In this document: positions 10,901-16,720 of the stretch, one piece after another
How the letters are laid out: each line of letters starts with the position of its first letter
Position numbering within the stretch: the first letter of the stretch is position 1
Source of the DNA: Actinomycetota bacterium
GTDB lineage: Bacteria > Actinomycetota > Actinomycetes > S36-B12 > UBA5976
Length of the DNA: 64,000 nucleotides
Direction: 5' to 3'
NCBI GenBank assembly: GCA_026392515.1
Contig: JAPLBY010000001.1
Location: forward strand, 1 to 64,000
Program-made: the position numbers and the translations under genes
The notes under the pieces: generated by a model
The model's input: only the letters and a program-made list of their open reading frames with translations
Told to the model about the DNA's origin: nothing
Database searches by the model: none

Positions 10901-10967
10901 CAGTTGCAATTACGGTGTGCAAAATATTGCGGCCAAGTTTGCGGTGACGACCACGCTGTGTTGTCAT
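1..10967 (-). CDS. Giant secreted repeat protein (CshA-type/SWM adhesin), 3' part beyond window
   Basis: One frame stays open from the ATG at 10967 to base 1: 3655 codons without a stop, with the C-terminus outside. I translated most of it and spot-checked the frame at several points. Residues 1-45 form a signal peptide (basic start, hydrophobic core, ASA cleavage site). Residues ~50-370 resemble NHL/SMP-30 propeller blades with AIDSLGNVYVAEY-like strings. Residues ~376-466 look like fibronectin type III. Residues ~466-1590 hold ten SWM/Ig-like repeats, ~1590-2013 a Cys-rich region ending in GEVEDY, and ~2014-3655 fourteen CshA-type repeats ending TYTPTV. The domains suggest a cell-surface or secreted adhesive fibre; attachment and ligand are unknown because the C-terminus is missing. 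The upstream two-component pair may control it (inference). Confidence 0.9.
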   Translation of the reverse strand, partial: MTTQRGRHRKLGRNILHTVIATALLAGTFTFVDQTVSSQLSPASANTAGGNDTTWNTAVAPNVPAQIVADTAIDSLGNVYVAEYNEVRKYTSTGSLTWTSPNLGAVVTAIALDASNNVFVGTTWGAGILSANGVTWTKWSTPGNVNVTAVAVASTNYWLASDVSSPLNARLARYNSSGSFQSNSGTLITASTEYVYDMAVDSSGVIHAVGNFPARYAQISTSNTISTVTAITNALGTTGATNVAVTGTGTGQMIAFGGDNSMGRIRVLKPTGTEDTSFGVLGTIASGIGSGLSSTITTNLAHGNSDIAFDASGRLLVGGQTFGLRRINTNGTLDSNFSTSIPSATTVKAISIHAAPVGDLGKIVVGLSASPWIQRLTPTNVAPGTPPAPTAVATDRQATVTVAAATGVTPTSYTVTASPGGATCTVTGASGSCTITGLTNGTAYTFTAVALNRDAASSASVASNSVTPTRTAPTFVSATNTSAGNTIVLTYDVDLLASPLPTASMFTVQESGVTKTVSTVAISGKTVTLTLSAAVEKGSTVTVAYQAPASVDDSTATAAIQSLVGTDSLSLSTTALATNSSTVDTINPTVISGVVNADGRSVTITFSEPMSTNTVGSSSGVRLTLTSTSGNYTLTTPVTVSGSTITFPLASNQSTIPRNATVTASYSPAYALNDTSSSEQTLQDVAGRDVRSFNSQPLTNNSTYDNVAPVLSTSPAPTVSADGLTVTLTYNEPLHATTAATGNFTVNVGGVARTVSSVATSGSTVVLTLSAPIGQGITTSNPQVTVAYTAPTSNTATTNAAVQDTTGNDAASFTATNAINNSTQDQTAPVIVTASPNQPKLNSTGYELTLTYNESLFATAAQTSNFVVTVAGSPVSVSSVSVSGSTVVLTLATPVQANNVITVAYNAPSNVAGTSNSAIQDTTGNDAATFAATAVTNNSTLDTTAPVLITTGASAPTVSANGTTLTLTFNEAINASLPSASNFVINLNGSPVTVSSVARGTDTSTIVVTLASPVGKQPGFTVTANVPGISDLASNTSTASTAVTVTNNSTQDQTPPVLSSASIATTGTTLVLFYNESLNTVNKPAASSYVVTVDGTPVTVSTVTVNGSTVTLALGSTVNGGQDVTVAYTPPTPDTATTNSAIQDTTGNDALSIANSFGVTNGSTQGPPGFLSGTVNANGTSATIVFSKGVALSSAWASNLTLYANGMAVKCSTLGYGTPANSFAFSGCTPTIPAGSTVTASWEYPSSTPFPDQTARSFTEKPLTNSSTQPGDVTAPTLTSITMPGTNGQTIVLTYDEAMGGVVPTGSMFTVLVNGTASTVSSVAVVGQQLTLTMSPPIELGQTVSVAYTPPTPNSRADAAAIQDVYGNDAAAIAATSVPNTSTAVVDRTAPVFQSAATNTNGTQIILTYNEALSSKTALPSDYSITLNGLTFSPTAVSVSGSTVVLTVGTSIVSGESVSVSYVAPTPNGATTNSAVQDLSGNDAATLTSTVVTNNSNGQPDVTPPTVSTVTFSGNQVTVTLSEPLSSTSATADKYTVFAGNDPITPTAVTISGQTIVLTLPSSIAPGSVVAVSYTAPSPVVSNASNSALQDLRGNDALSFNTSNQPTSTSWEWVGGQPTQGCPSAGSAYRNSSKSKLLPNGVTYTVSVTGDYLCIDQATESLSERGGQAGDFQSVGLVTEPGLMMWTSNDGCVANQLIGRCDNRGVMTISFSKPVTNPVVSFAGWGGGSNGAGWSEMQLLGGMNGTSSVPGARFTALAGTNIQISQNGTVVGNVDGTVPAIYCHRTSGYGANSQAVCGSLQLEGVYTSATFQVNFEYAASSVGGDGGNEDAWNLTVSIPEDFGMVPTSYDNPVASHALGSLKLGSVVTADNPSSLYSTTNADAVAAGTEIKAGAINMSNGNVVVDDGVPQSAWNGLMNNQAGQTFTIPVTLAGVTETANLCAWIDFNRDGIFTATERACAPSPTVGQTSANILWTIPSNIVSGPTYARVRLSYDSLALPSGKVGSGEVEDYSLSIASFAIPSAVRDDSIGAKDVNQTISPLVNDQFEAGAANNMAKMFLCLPAQTPMNCTIGVGQSLTIPGEGTYTLNANGTVTFDPDPTFTGTATPIKYQIADTQNRTSSSTINPVVIPAPTGIPDASSGDYDKDQIINPLSNDIRGSASYPLVANSIKLCQVDNPATSGVNESQSPNSCSATSVTIPGEGTYTINSDGTVTFNPLPTFYGTVATPVKYQAQDTLGQFENSTITPTVAQPPTATATNDVSSGNYDTNQLIRPLENDSSGSNEQTLLPETVKLCNPASTPPQTSPNCTLTSLTTADGTYTVNSDGTVTFNPLPTFTGTVATPVGYQVTDALGRKVSANITPTVGLPPVPSAAPETTSGPYNTAQSTTPLTNETPGSASFPLSQSNFKLCAIDDASTLLTNEAQSPNNCSATSVTIPNQGTYAYDAATGRITFTPLATFTGQATPITYQTKDSLDRFVNSTYTPTVGTPPPPVAVANVSSGDYDQNQTITPLGNDTAGSAAFPISASTIRLCQVDDPATSPTNEAQSPNNCSVGVNGTVTIPGEGTYTLNSDGTVTFNPLPTFAGTVQTPLKYQVADTRGVIVDSTITPTVFAPDPPTADPETTSGKKGSAQTTDLLVGDATSDPDINLVASSVKLCDPATNEIAPNCTLTTLVVPNVGTYTVVNGVMTFTPLSTYVGTPTPVAYQVTDSMGGTATSTYTPTVIGTPTANPDTTSGAWKANQSINVVNNVDGNAGDDVAANGATLDSTSVTISCASAANCTETSVNGVVTEVTIANQGTYTVDAATGVVTFDPLDTFTGQATPVTYTVSDNLGQTATSTYTPTVNPPAPPTADAETTTGSKGVAQTTDLLVGDSTSDPAISLVASSVKLCDPTTNPAQVAPNCTLTTLTVPGVGTYTVVNGVMTFTPDANYVGTPTPVAYQVTDSLGATAGSTYTPTVVAPPTASPNTTTGAKGASQEVSLVGNDNAATGATLDPTSVKLCDSNPTAEVAPNCTKTSVTVAGVGTYSVDSTGKMTFTPDPNYVGTPPTPLSYTVTDSLGAKASSTYTPTVIGTPTATPDTSTGPQGVPQSRNVVTNTAGTSDAAATGTTLVSSTVTLSCASAPNCTRNIDGTVTIANQGTYSAAAADGTVVFTPLPAFTGTATPVTYTVSDALGQSATTTYTPSVTPAPVAINDTSTNGQDKNQLIDVLNNDTVPTNPAGDPLNPATVKLCGTNPAQTSPNCTLTTLTTADGTYTVNPTTGVVTFDPIPSFTGTVSVPVRYQVSDTGSTPQVTSATITPTVIPGPTALNDTSSGPMNTAQTKTLVTNDSAASGATLDVASVKLCDPNAPAEVAPNCTKTSVTVANVGTYAVDSSGVMTFTPVNGYSGTPSPLSYIVEDNFDVKATATYTPTVIPPPTLIPDTSTGPWDTNQTRNVVTNNVNTSDSAATGTTLAAGSVRLCAPTDTAPNCTVTSGGSVVIANQGTYTIDPATGIVTFDPLPTFTGTATPVTYSVTDALGQKSSTTYTPTVTVPPVPTATPDTVELLPGQSKVFSSIFDGQTGDTDPALATKGTGAPDLTNSTVCIIDPATSVCDTDGIVTIAGQGTYTLNPTTGIVTYAAASSATPGAKTPVTYQITDGLGRSVTSTLTPTITPPPV
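4925..6190 (-). other. Cys-rich region with GEVED domain in the giant protein
   Basis: Residues ~1593-2014 separate the two repeat arrays. The first part is rich in W, G and C and resembles an ectodomain of unknown family. The last ~100 residues contain WIDFNRDGIFTATE and then SGEVEDYSL, the hallmark of GEVED domains found in large extracellular proteins. The DxNxDG stretch looks like a calcium loop. Its ligand cannot be told from sequence. Confidence 0.65.
6190..9570 (-). repeat. About ten SWM/SwmB-like Ig-fold repeats within the giant gene
   Basis: Units of about 105-120 codons start with TAPV-type strands near 9550, 9215, 8865, 8505, 8150, 7830, 7475, 7165, 6825 and 6485. Each contains LTYNE.L, a VSG(S/Q)TV.L.L strand, V.VAY..P and GNDA.S, and ends with NNST. 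This fits bacterial Ig-like SWM repeats known from very large surface proteins. The units have diverged in DNA sequence, so they are old duplications rather than a recent tandem expansion. Confidence 0.7.
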
Positions 10968-10997
10968 GCAGTCACCGCCAAAGTTGAGCTATAAGTT

Positions 10998-11009
10998 TTT
11001 GTATACAAA
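10998..11009. promoter_or_regulatory. 12-bp palindrome upstream of the giant gene
   Basis: TTTGTATACAAA is a perfect palindrome centred about 36 bases upstream of the giant gene's ATG. It is flanked by T- and A-rich tracts. It could be an operator or overlap the promoter -10 region; which one cannot be decided here. Confidence 0.35.
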
Positions 11010-11033
11010 CTTTTTTGGGGCGCAACAAAACAT

Positions 11034-11051
11034 TGCACAACATTTTGTGCA
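11034..11051. promoter_or_regulatory. 7-bp inverted repeat upstream of the giant gene
   Basis: TGCACAA and TTGTGCA face each other across the four bases CATT. The element lies about 70-85 bases before the giant gene's start, inside the 243-base gap that separates it from the histidine kinase gene. An operator or a leader-RNA stem are both possible. Confidence 0.35.
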
Positions 11052-11141
11052 TATGTATATGTAGTGAATTGCACCAAAGTGAAATTACTTCCCCGTAAAC
11101 CCAACAACCTTGTTCAAGAGATTACGTTTAGGCAAAAGGGC

Positions 11142-11185
11142 TTAGGGCTCAAATACGGGGTTACCCTAAGGTCAACGCATTAGGG
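11142..11185 (-). promoter_or_regulatory. Competing-hairpin leader with GTTACCC motif
   Basis: On the plus strand TTAGGG (11142-11147), CCCTAA (11164-11169) and TTAGGG (11180-11185) follow each other. The middle copy can pair with either neighbour, so two mutually exclusive 6-bp stems are possible in a minus-strand transcript running from the kinase gene into the giant gene. GGGGTTACCC (11157-11166) overlaps the middle copy. The pattern suits either a protein-binding site or an attenuator-like leader; neither is proven. Confidence 0.35.
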
Positions 11186-11210
11186 CATTTTGAGCGGGTC
11201 TAGCGAGTTT

Positions 11211-12974
11211 TCAATTACGTTCGATCGCGAATTTCGCGGTCAGAATCATTCCTGAATTTAGATCCGGTTCAAGCGACCAAGAGCTGCAGACATCATCTAG
11301 AAGTTTGGTTCCAAGACCTTGGGTTTTCCCCGTGTTTGAGAAAGATCCGTTGTCTTTCGCTTCCAATACAAGTACTGAATCTTCAGTGTTTACAGCGATT
11401 TCAACTTTTGTGGCCTTTCCGTGCTTTGAAGCGTTACTAACTGCTTCGCGCAGGACTTCAGCCAGACATTCGGATGTCGCCGGGTTCTTCCGCAAGACCT
11501 CGAGGGCATCGGGTGAAACCTGCCATTTGGTTTCGATCGTGCCAGCCCAGATTTTTGAGATTTCTTGCTGAGCCTGTTCGAAGGAGTAGCTCTGCCCAGA
11601 TTCAAATCCCACTCGAGCCAGGGCTCGGGCTATATTGCCTCGCACCGATTCAATTAGCTCTGGAGTTGGGTTACTGGTGGAGCCAAGCTGAAGGACGGCC
11701 GCGTTGAGCGCGCTTTGCAGTGAGCCATGAATTACATATCCGACTTGGCGACGAGATAACCATTCTTTTTGACTTAATAGTGAAATGGTTGATTCCAAAT
11801 TTTCAATTGTCACAGTAAGGTCGGAAATTAATTGCGTTCTCTGGCTGGTCAAGATTGTGTAGCCAAGGTTAGAGAAGCCATAAATTAGTCCAACGAAAAC
11901 GGTTGCGCCAGATATGTTTTGTGGAATTTCAATTGGTAAATAACTTTCCACAAACAAAATCAATGGACCAACTGATCCAAAAACAACGGCTCCCATTGCT
12001 AACCCGATTGCTAATGGAATCTCTCTGTGGCCAAACAACTTATTAAAGGTAACAAAATAGAAAATCAGTAGAGCTGTCGTAATGACATTAAAAGGTAGTG
12101 CTTCAACAAATGTCATGGTTCGTTGCGCTGCCGCTGCATAAGTAATAAAAAACAGAAGTGTTGTTATGTAAGGCCGCATTGATTGTGACAAGTTAATTGC
12201 TTTTGGTAACTCGAGTTTTTTCTCAGACGTATCTACATGTACCGCTAGAGCTTGAATAGATTTATCGTGTGCAATCTGATGACTGAAGGGGCGTAACTCG
12301 GTTTCGACATACTCCTGCATCTCATGGACTGCGATGTCTTTATTTCCACCGAACTTTAATGCAACTAACAACTGATCGATCTTATCTATTCGAGGTGTTA
12401 CTACTTGCTGGGCGTACTCTCGCAAGTTTTTTGCCGCCACTTGTAAACGTGTGTCCATCGAGATACGCAGCTGTGCTAACTCACTAGTTTTGTTTTCCAG
12501 ATTTCGCACTAAGTTCGAATGCTGATCGAAAACGGCAATGCTAATTGCGATTACCGATAGGACGGTTGAGATAAACACTCCACCACTTAGAATTCGAAAC
12601 GCAAGCTTTGGATCATCAGTAAACCCTAGGAATACTGTAGAAAATCCAAGGATAGATCCCCTAATGCTCTGCGCGAAGACAAAGGCAATCAAGGTGGCGA
12701 TTGGATGGGATTCGTTGTCGCGATTCCCATGAATTAGCTTTCCAGCAATCAGAATCATGACAGTAAATCCGGAATGCGCAAGCAGAATCAAACCTGTCCA
12801 AAGCAGAAATGATCCTCCAAAGTCTGCGCGATCAATAAAGATCGGACTTAGAGATCCTGGAAGAAGAAAAAGTAGGGTTAAGCGAAAACTTAACGATGAA
12901 CGTAAGCCAAGCAAGTACCAAAGAGAGTTGTTTTCAGAATCAACTTTGGTGTTTTCCATAGCTGCTGAATGCAT
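11211..12974 (-). CDS. Membrane sensor histidine kinase
   Basis: The 587-residue protein has two membrane blocks, each of about four segments (residues ~30-150 and ~268-375), separated by a soluble helical stretch (~155-265). A cytoplasmic kinase core follows. H416 in YVIHGSLQ is the likely phosphoacceptor. The ATPase part shows an N-box (EVLREAVSNASKHG, ~507-519), a G1 box (DNGSF, ~541) and a G2 box (GLGTKLL, ~553), as in the NarL/DesK type. It starts two bases after the regulator gene's stop (TAG GA ATG), so translation is probably coupled. The regulator upstream is the obvious partner. The signal sensed is unknown. Confidence 0.85.
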   Translation of the reverse strand: MHSAAMENTKVDSENNSLWYLLGLRSSLSFRLTLLFLLPGSLSPIFIDRADFGGSFLLWTGLILLAHSGFTVMILIAGKLIHGNRDNESHPIATLIAFVFAQSIRGSILGFSTVFLGFTDDPKLAFRILSGGVFISTVLSVIAISIAVFDQHSNLVRNLENKTSELAQLRISMDTRLQVAAKNLREYAQQVVTPRIDKIDQLLVALKFGGNKDIAVHEMQEYVETELRPFSHQIAHDKSIQALAVHVDTSEKKLELPKAINLSQSMRPYITTLLFFITYAAAAQRTMTFVEALPFNVITTALLIFYFVTFNKLFGHREIPLAIGLAMGAVVFGSVGPLILFVESYLPIEIPQNISGATVFVGLIYGFSNLGYTILTSQRTQLISDLTVTIENLESTISLLSQKEWLSRRQVGYVIHGSLQSALNAAVLQLGSTSNPTPELIESVRGNIARALARVGFESGQSYSFEQAQQEISKIWAGTIETKWQVSPDALEVLRKNPATSECLAEVLREAVSNASKHGKATKVEIAVNTEDSVLVLEAKDNGSFSNTGKTQGLGTKLLDDVCSSWSLEPDLNSGMILTAKFAIERN

Positions 12975-12976
12975 TC

Positions 12977-13645
12977 CTAGATTGACACTTGGTCAGATTT
13001 ATAGTCGGCCCTAATTCCTACAACACTCAAATACTTGCTTACTGCAGCGGTTCGCGAATTGCCATCCAGCGAACTATCAATTCCAATTGCTTGGCACGCA
13101 CGTCTGATTGCATCTTCAGTTGCTTTAAGCGAAGTTCCGCGTGCAGTTGCAATTTGGGCATTTGATTTACCCTGCGACATTAAATGTAATACTTCAATCT
13201 GTTTAACAGTGAGTGCTGCAAATGGACGAGATTTGTCTAGGTCATGTCGATGCAGTGGTGTTACTTCCCCACGCATCGCGACATCTAATGCGTCATACAA
13301 AACGTTCAAGTCAGCTAGAGCAGACTTACGGATGTATGCGATGCCATTTGGCAAACCTTGTTCGTTTTCAACTGCAAATCTTGGATCCGGCAATTGCGTT
13401 AAGAAAACAACACCGGTTCCTGGTGCTTCTTTAAGTGCGGTCTGAGCAAAATCAAAACCATTTGGTCCTGGACCTAGATCCACATCAAGTACTAAGCCGT
13501 CAGGATCTGTGGCATGAAAGAGTTTCTTTGCATCAACTACATTTGATGCGGTTTGAACGGCATAACCTCGGACTTCGAGCGCGGTAGCAATCAGCTCGCG
13601 CAAGAGATCGTCGTCTTCGACAACCAGTACCAATCTTGAAGACAT
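12977..13645 (-). CDS. LuxR/NarL-type response regulator
   Basis: The receiver domain (residues ~1-120) shows the acidic pocket EDDD at 10-13, the phosphoacceptor D54 in VLDVDLG, the switch threonine in VVFLT and the lysine in YIRKSA. A GerE/LuxR-type helix-turn-helix follows (~145-205; LTVKQIEVLHLMSQGKSNAQIA). The recognition part is less canonical, with T..KATEDAIRRA where E.TVK.H is usual. It is the first gene of an operon with the histidine kinase. GTTACCC-type motifs lie just upstream of its start and again ahead of the giant adhesin gene, so autoregulation plus adhesin control is a reasonable hypothesis. Confidence 0.88.
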   Translation of the reverse strand: MSSRLVLVVEDDDLLRELIATALEVRGYAVQTASNVVDAKKLFHATDPDGLVLDVDLGPGPNGFDFAQTALKEAPGTGVVFLTQLPDPRFAVENEQGLPNGIAYIRKSALADLNVLYDALDVAMRGEVTPLHRHDLDKSRPFAALTVKQIEVLHLMSQGKSNAQIATARGTSLKATEDAIRRACQAIGIDSSLDGNSRTAAVSKYLSVVGIRADYKSDQVSI

Positions 13646-13655
13646 TTAATACACC

Positions 13656-13750
13656 GTTACCCCACTACAGGCACACCCCCGTGATGACCTGATATTCATC
13701 AAGAATGCCCTAAGTGATTGGGATATTCACCTGAACGCAGGGGTTACCCC
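13656..13750. promoter_or_regulatory. Upstream region of the response regulator with repeated motifs
   Basis: The gap holds GTTACCCC (13656-13663), a perfect GGGGTTACCCC (13740-13750), and two direct copies of GATATTCA (13691-13698 and 13722-13729) spaced 31 bases apart, about three helical turns. GGGGTTACCC recurs at 11157-11166 before the adhesin gene. The arrangement is typical of regulator binding sites; no binding has been shown. Confidence 0.4.
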
Positions 13751-13781
13751 GTTTGTGTCCAAAACGTCCGAGTCGCCTTAA

Positions 13782-15212
13782 CTACAGGGTTTTCAGCGAG
13801 TTAACTACCTTGGTCAACGAATCCTTGGCATCACCGAAAAGTAGCGATGTCTTTGGATCAAACAGCACTTCGTTCTCGATGCCAGCAAATCCTGGACGCA
13901 TTGAGCGCTTGAGGAAAACCACCTGCTGAGCTTGGTCCACGTTCAAGATTGGCATGCCATAGATAGGTGCAGTCTTGTCGTCTCGAGCAGCTGGGTTAAC
14001 AACGTCGTTCGCGCCAACTACCAAGGCAACATCAGTTGATGGGAATTCTGGATTGATTTCATCCATTTCCTTTAGCTGTTCGTAAGGAACATTTGCCTCG
14101 GCAAGAAGAACGTTCATGTGTCCTGGCATACGACCAGCAACTGGGTGAATTGCGTAATCAACTTCGATTCCCTTTGCAACCAACAACTCAACAAGCTCGC
14201 GAATTGTGTTTTGCGCTTGAGCAACTGCCAAGCCATAACCCGGAACGATAATTACCTTGCGTGCGTAACCCAACATGATTGCAACATCTTCAGGTGATGC
14301 GGACTTAACTGGACGATCTTCAGCCGAAGCAGCAGAGGTTGATGCCTTTGCAGTGAATGCGCCAAACAAAGTGTTGGTAAGTGGTCGACCCATTGCTTTT
14401 GCCATCATGCGCGTCAGCAATGTTCCCGATGCGCCAACAAGAGTTCCAGCAACGATCAATAGGACGTTGCCAAGTACGTAACCGGAAGCCGCTACCGACA
14501 GACCAGTGAAAGCGTTAAGCAACGAGATAACAATTGGAACGTCAGCTCCACCAACAGGAAGCACAAGCAAGATACCAAGTACTAATGAAAGTCCTAGAAG
14601 TAACCAGAGCAAAGTATTTGTTGGATTCACAATTAGAAGAACTGCAGTCGCAATAGTTGCAACAGCAACACCGATTGTTATGAAACGTCCTAGTGGAATT
14701 ACAACTGGACGCGATGTCATTAGTTCTTGCAGTTTTGCATAAGTCAACAACGAGCCTGTGAAGGAAACCGAACCAACAACAACTGTGAAGATTGTTGCAG
14801 TCAGAATTGGAATGCTTTCGGATTCAACCGACAAGAATTCGATTACCGAGATAACAGCGGCAGCTCCACCGCCAACACCGTTGAATAGCGCAACCATCTG
14901 TGGCATCTGAGTCATCTGAACTCGACGCGCAGCAACCCAACCGATGATGGAACCAATTGCGATAGCAATCAAAATTTGTGGCAAGTGCTTAACTGGGCCA
15001 CCGTAATATTCTTGGCCATAGAAGAACACAACTGCAGTTGCAATCGCAGCTCCAGCGGCGCCAAGTAAGTTTCCACGACGCGCACTCTTAGGTGAAGATA
15101 ATCCCTTAAGCGCAAGGATGAATAAAACTGCTGCCAGTAATTCGGCTAAGCGAACCCAAGTTGGTGTGATTGCCGATGCTTGTTCAGCAAACCGAATCGA
15201 AGTAGATGTCAT
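13782..15212 (-). CDS. pntB: NAD(P) transhydrogenase subunit beta
   Basis: The 476-residue protein has about nine membrane segments in its first ~280 residues, then a soluble NADP(H)-binding domain (~305-476). The latter contains VIIVPGYGLAVAQAQ, HPVAGRMPGHMNVLLAEA, VVGANDVVNPAA and PILNVD, all standard for PntB. With the two alpha polypeptides upstream it forms the proton-translocating transhydrogenase, which uses the proton gradient to make NADPH from NADH. It overlaps the preceding gene by four bases, so the three genes form one operon. Confidence 0.96.
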   Translation of the reverse strand: MTSTSIRFAEQASAITPTWVRLAELLAAVLFILALKGLSSPKSARRGNLLGAAGAAIATAVVFFYGQEYYGGPVKHLPQILIAIAIGSIIGWVAARRVQMTQMPQMVALFNGVGGGAAAVISVIEFLSVESESIPILTATIFTVVVGSVSFTGSLLTYAKLQELMTSRPVVIPLGRFITIGVAVATIATAVLLIVNPTNTLLWLLLGLSLVLGILLVLPVGGADVPIVISLLNAFTGLSVAASGYVLGNVLLIVAGTLVGASGTLLTRMMAKAMGRPLTNTLFGAFTAKASTSAASAEDRPVKSASPEDVAIMLGYARKVIIVPGYGLAVAQAQNTIRELVELLVAKGIEVDYAIHPVAGRMPGHMNVLLAEANVPYEQLKEMDEINPEFPSTDVALVVGANDVVNPAARDDKTAPIYGMPILNVDQAQQVVFLKRSMRPGFAGIENEVLFDPKTSLLFGDAKDSLTKVVNSLKTL

Positions 15213-15511
15213 TTGGACACCTCTTCCTTCTCAGCCTTCTTGGGTTTAAACATTTCCAGCATTCGGTCAGTAACCACAAAGCCACCGACCATGTTGATAG
15301 AAGCCAGCACAATTGCCACTAAACCAAGGTAAAGCTGGACATTATCCGTAGCCTTGCCAGTAACCAAGATTGCGCCCACCAACACAACGCCGTGGATTGC
15401 ATTCGCGCCCGACATCAAAGGTGTGTGAAGGATTGCGGAGACCTTCGAAACAACTTCAATACCAACGAAAATGCTAAGTATGAAAATAGTTAATAGTGCA
15501 ATTGCATCCAT
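15209..15511 (-). CDS. pntAB: NAD(P) transhydrogenase alpha, membrane part
   Basis: This 100-residue protein has three hydrophobic segments (~5-25, ~35-55, ~60-85) and contains TPLMSGANAIHGVVLVGA, the signature of the C-terminal membrane part of the alpha subunit. In E. coli this is fused to the NAD-binding part; here it is separate, as in many actinobacteria and alphaproteobacteria. Two bases separate it from the upstream NAD-binding subunit and it overlaps pntB. Confidence 0.93.
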   Translation of the reverse strand: MDAIALLTIFILSIFVGIEVVSKVSAILHTPLMSGANAIHGVVLVGAILVTGKATDNVQLYLGLVAIVLASINMVGGFVVTDRMLEMFKPKKAEKEEVSK

Positions 15512-15513
15512 GA

Positions 15514-16674
15514 CTATTCACCCTTTCCGGTTGCTAGTGCAGGTAAGTTAAGCGCTTCGCGAGCCATTGCGTTACGAATCTCACCGTTGAATACAACAGC
15601 TGATCCTTGCACGACTTCGTCTTCTTCATCTGGTGTAACAACACCTTCAGCTGTCATCAAAGTTAAAAGTGAAACAACGTTTTGCGCGTAGAGCTTGCTC
15701 GCGTGCACTGCAAGTTGACTAGCAAGATCTTTGCAACCAATCAAAGTAATTGATCCACCCGGAACATTTACAACTACATCTTCGCCAGCAACACTGCCAT
15801 CAACGTTTCCACCAGATTCTGCGGCAAGGTCAACAATGATTGCGCCTGGCTTCATTTCAGACATCATGTCGGTGGTGATGAGAGTTGGTGCTTTGCGTCC
15901 AGGAACAGCAGCTGTTGTGATTACAACATCTGATGCCGAAATGAATTTCTTAAGCGCGTCCTGCTGAGCCTTTGCACGCTCTGGTGTCATTTCACGTGCA
16001 TATCCACCGGAGCCTTCAACTTCATCAAGGCCAAGGTCAAGGAAAGTTGCGCCCATTGATTTAACTTCATCAGCACTTGATGCGCGAACGTCGTATGCAC
16101 TAACGATTGCACCAAGGCGTTTTGCGGTTGCCATTGCTTGCAAGCCAGCAACACCAGCGCCTAGGACCAAAACTTTTGCGGCCGGAATTGTTCCAGCTGC
16201 GGTCATTAACATCGGGAAGAATTTTGGTGCGCGTTCTGCAGCTATAAGTACTGTGCGGTAACCAGCGCAAAGTGCTTGCGAAGTTAGCGCATCCATTGAT
16301 TGTGCGCGGGAGATACGTGGCAATACATCAAAGGAAAGTGCAGTAACTTTCTTGTCTGCCAATGCCTTTACGGTTTGCGCGTCATTTGCTGGAGACAGGA
16401 ATGAAATTGTGATTGCGCCAGACTTTAATTGTCCAATCGCATCGTTTTCTAAGGGACGAACTGTGGCGACTACGTCAGCAGTACTAATCGCAGAAATACC
16501 AGCAACGGATGCACCGGCAGCTTTGTATTCATCGTCGTGGTAACCCGAAGCCTGTCCGGCACCCTCTTGAATAGACACCGTTAGCCCAAGCTTTATGAGC
16601 TTTTGAGCACCTTCAGGAGTTAAACCAACGCGACGTTCGCCCGCCCTGGTTTCCGCTGGGATAAATACCAACAT
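15514..16674 (-). CDS. pntAA: NAD(P) transhydrogenase alpha, NAD-binding part
   Basis: The 386-residue soluble subunit begins MLVFIPAETRAGERRVGLTP, the typical start of the AlaDH/PNT family. The Rossmann motif VLGAGVAGLQAMATAKRLGA lies near residue 170, followed by AVPGRKAPTLIT and VDLAAESGGN. It binds NAD(H) and donates hydride to PntB. It leads the three-gene pnt operon. The 46-base gap to the exporter gene upstream may contain its promoter. Confidence 0.95.
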   Translation of the reverse strand: MLVFIPAETRAGERRVGLTPEGAQKLIKLGLTVSIQEGAGQASGYHDDEYKAAGASVAGISAISTADVVATVRPLENDAIGQLKSGAITISFLSPANDAQTVKALADKKVTALSFDVLPRISRAQSMDALTSQALCAGYRTVLIAAERAPKFFPMLMTAAGTIPAAKVLVLGAGVAGLQAMATAKRLGAIVSAYDVRASSADEVKSMGATFLDLGLDEVEGSGGYAREMTPERAKAQQDALKKFISASDVVITTAAVPGRKAPTLITTDMMSEMKPGAIIVDLAAESGGNVDGSVAGEDVVVNVPGGSITLIGCKDLASQLAVHASKLYAQNVVSLLTLMTAEGVVTPDEEDEVVQGSAVVFNGEIRNAMAREALNLPALATGKGE

Positions 16675-16720
16675 CAGTAATTCCGCCTTAGATCAATTAG
16701 GTACGAGCCTAGGGTGATCC

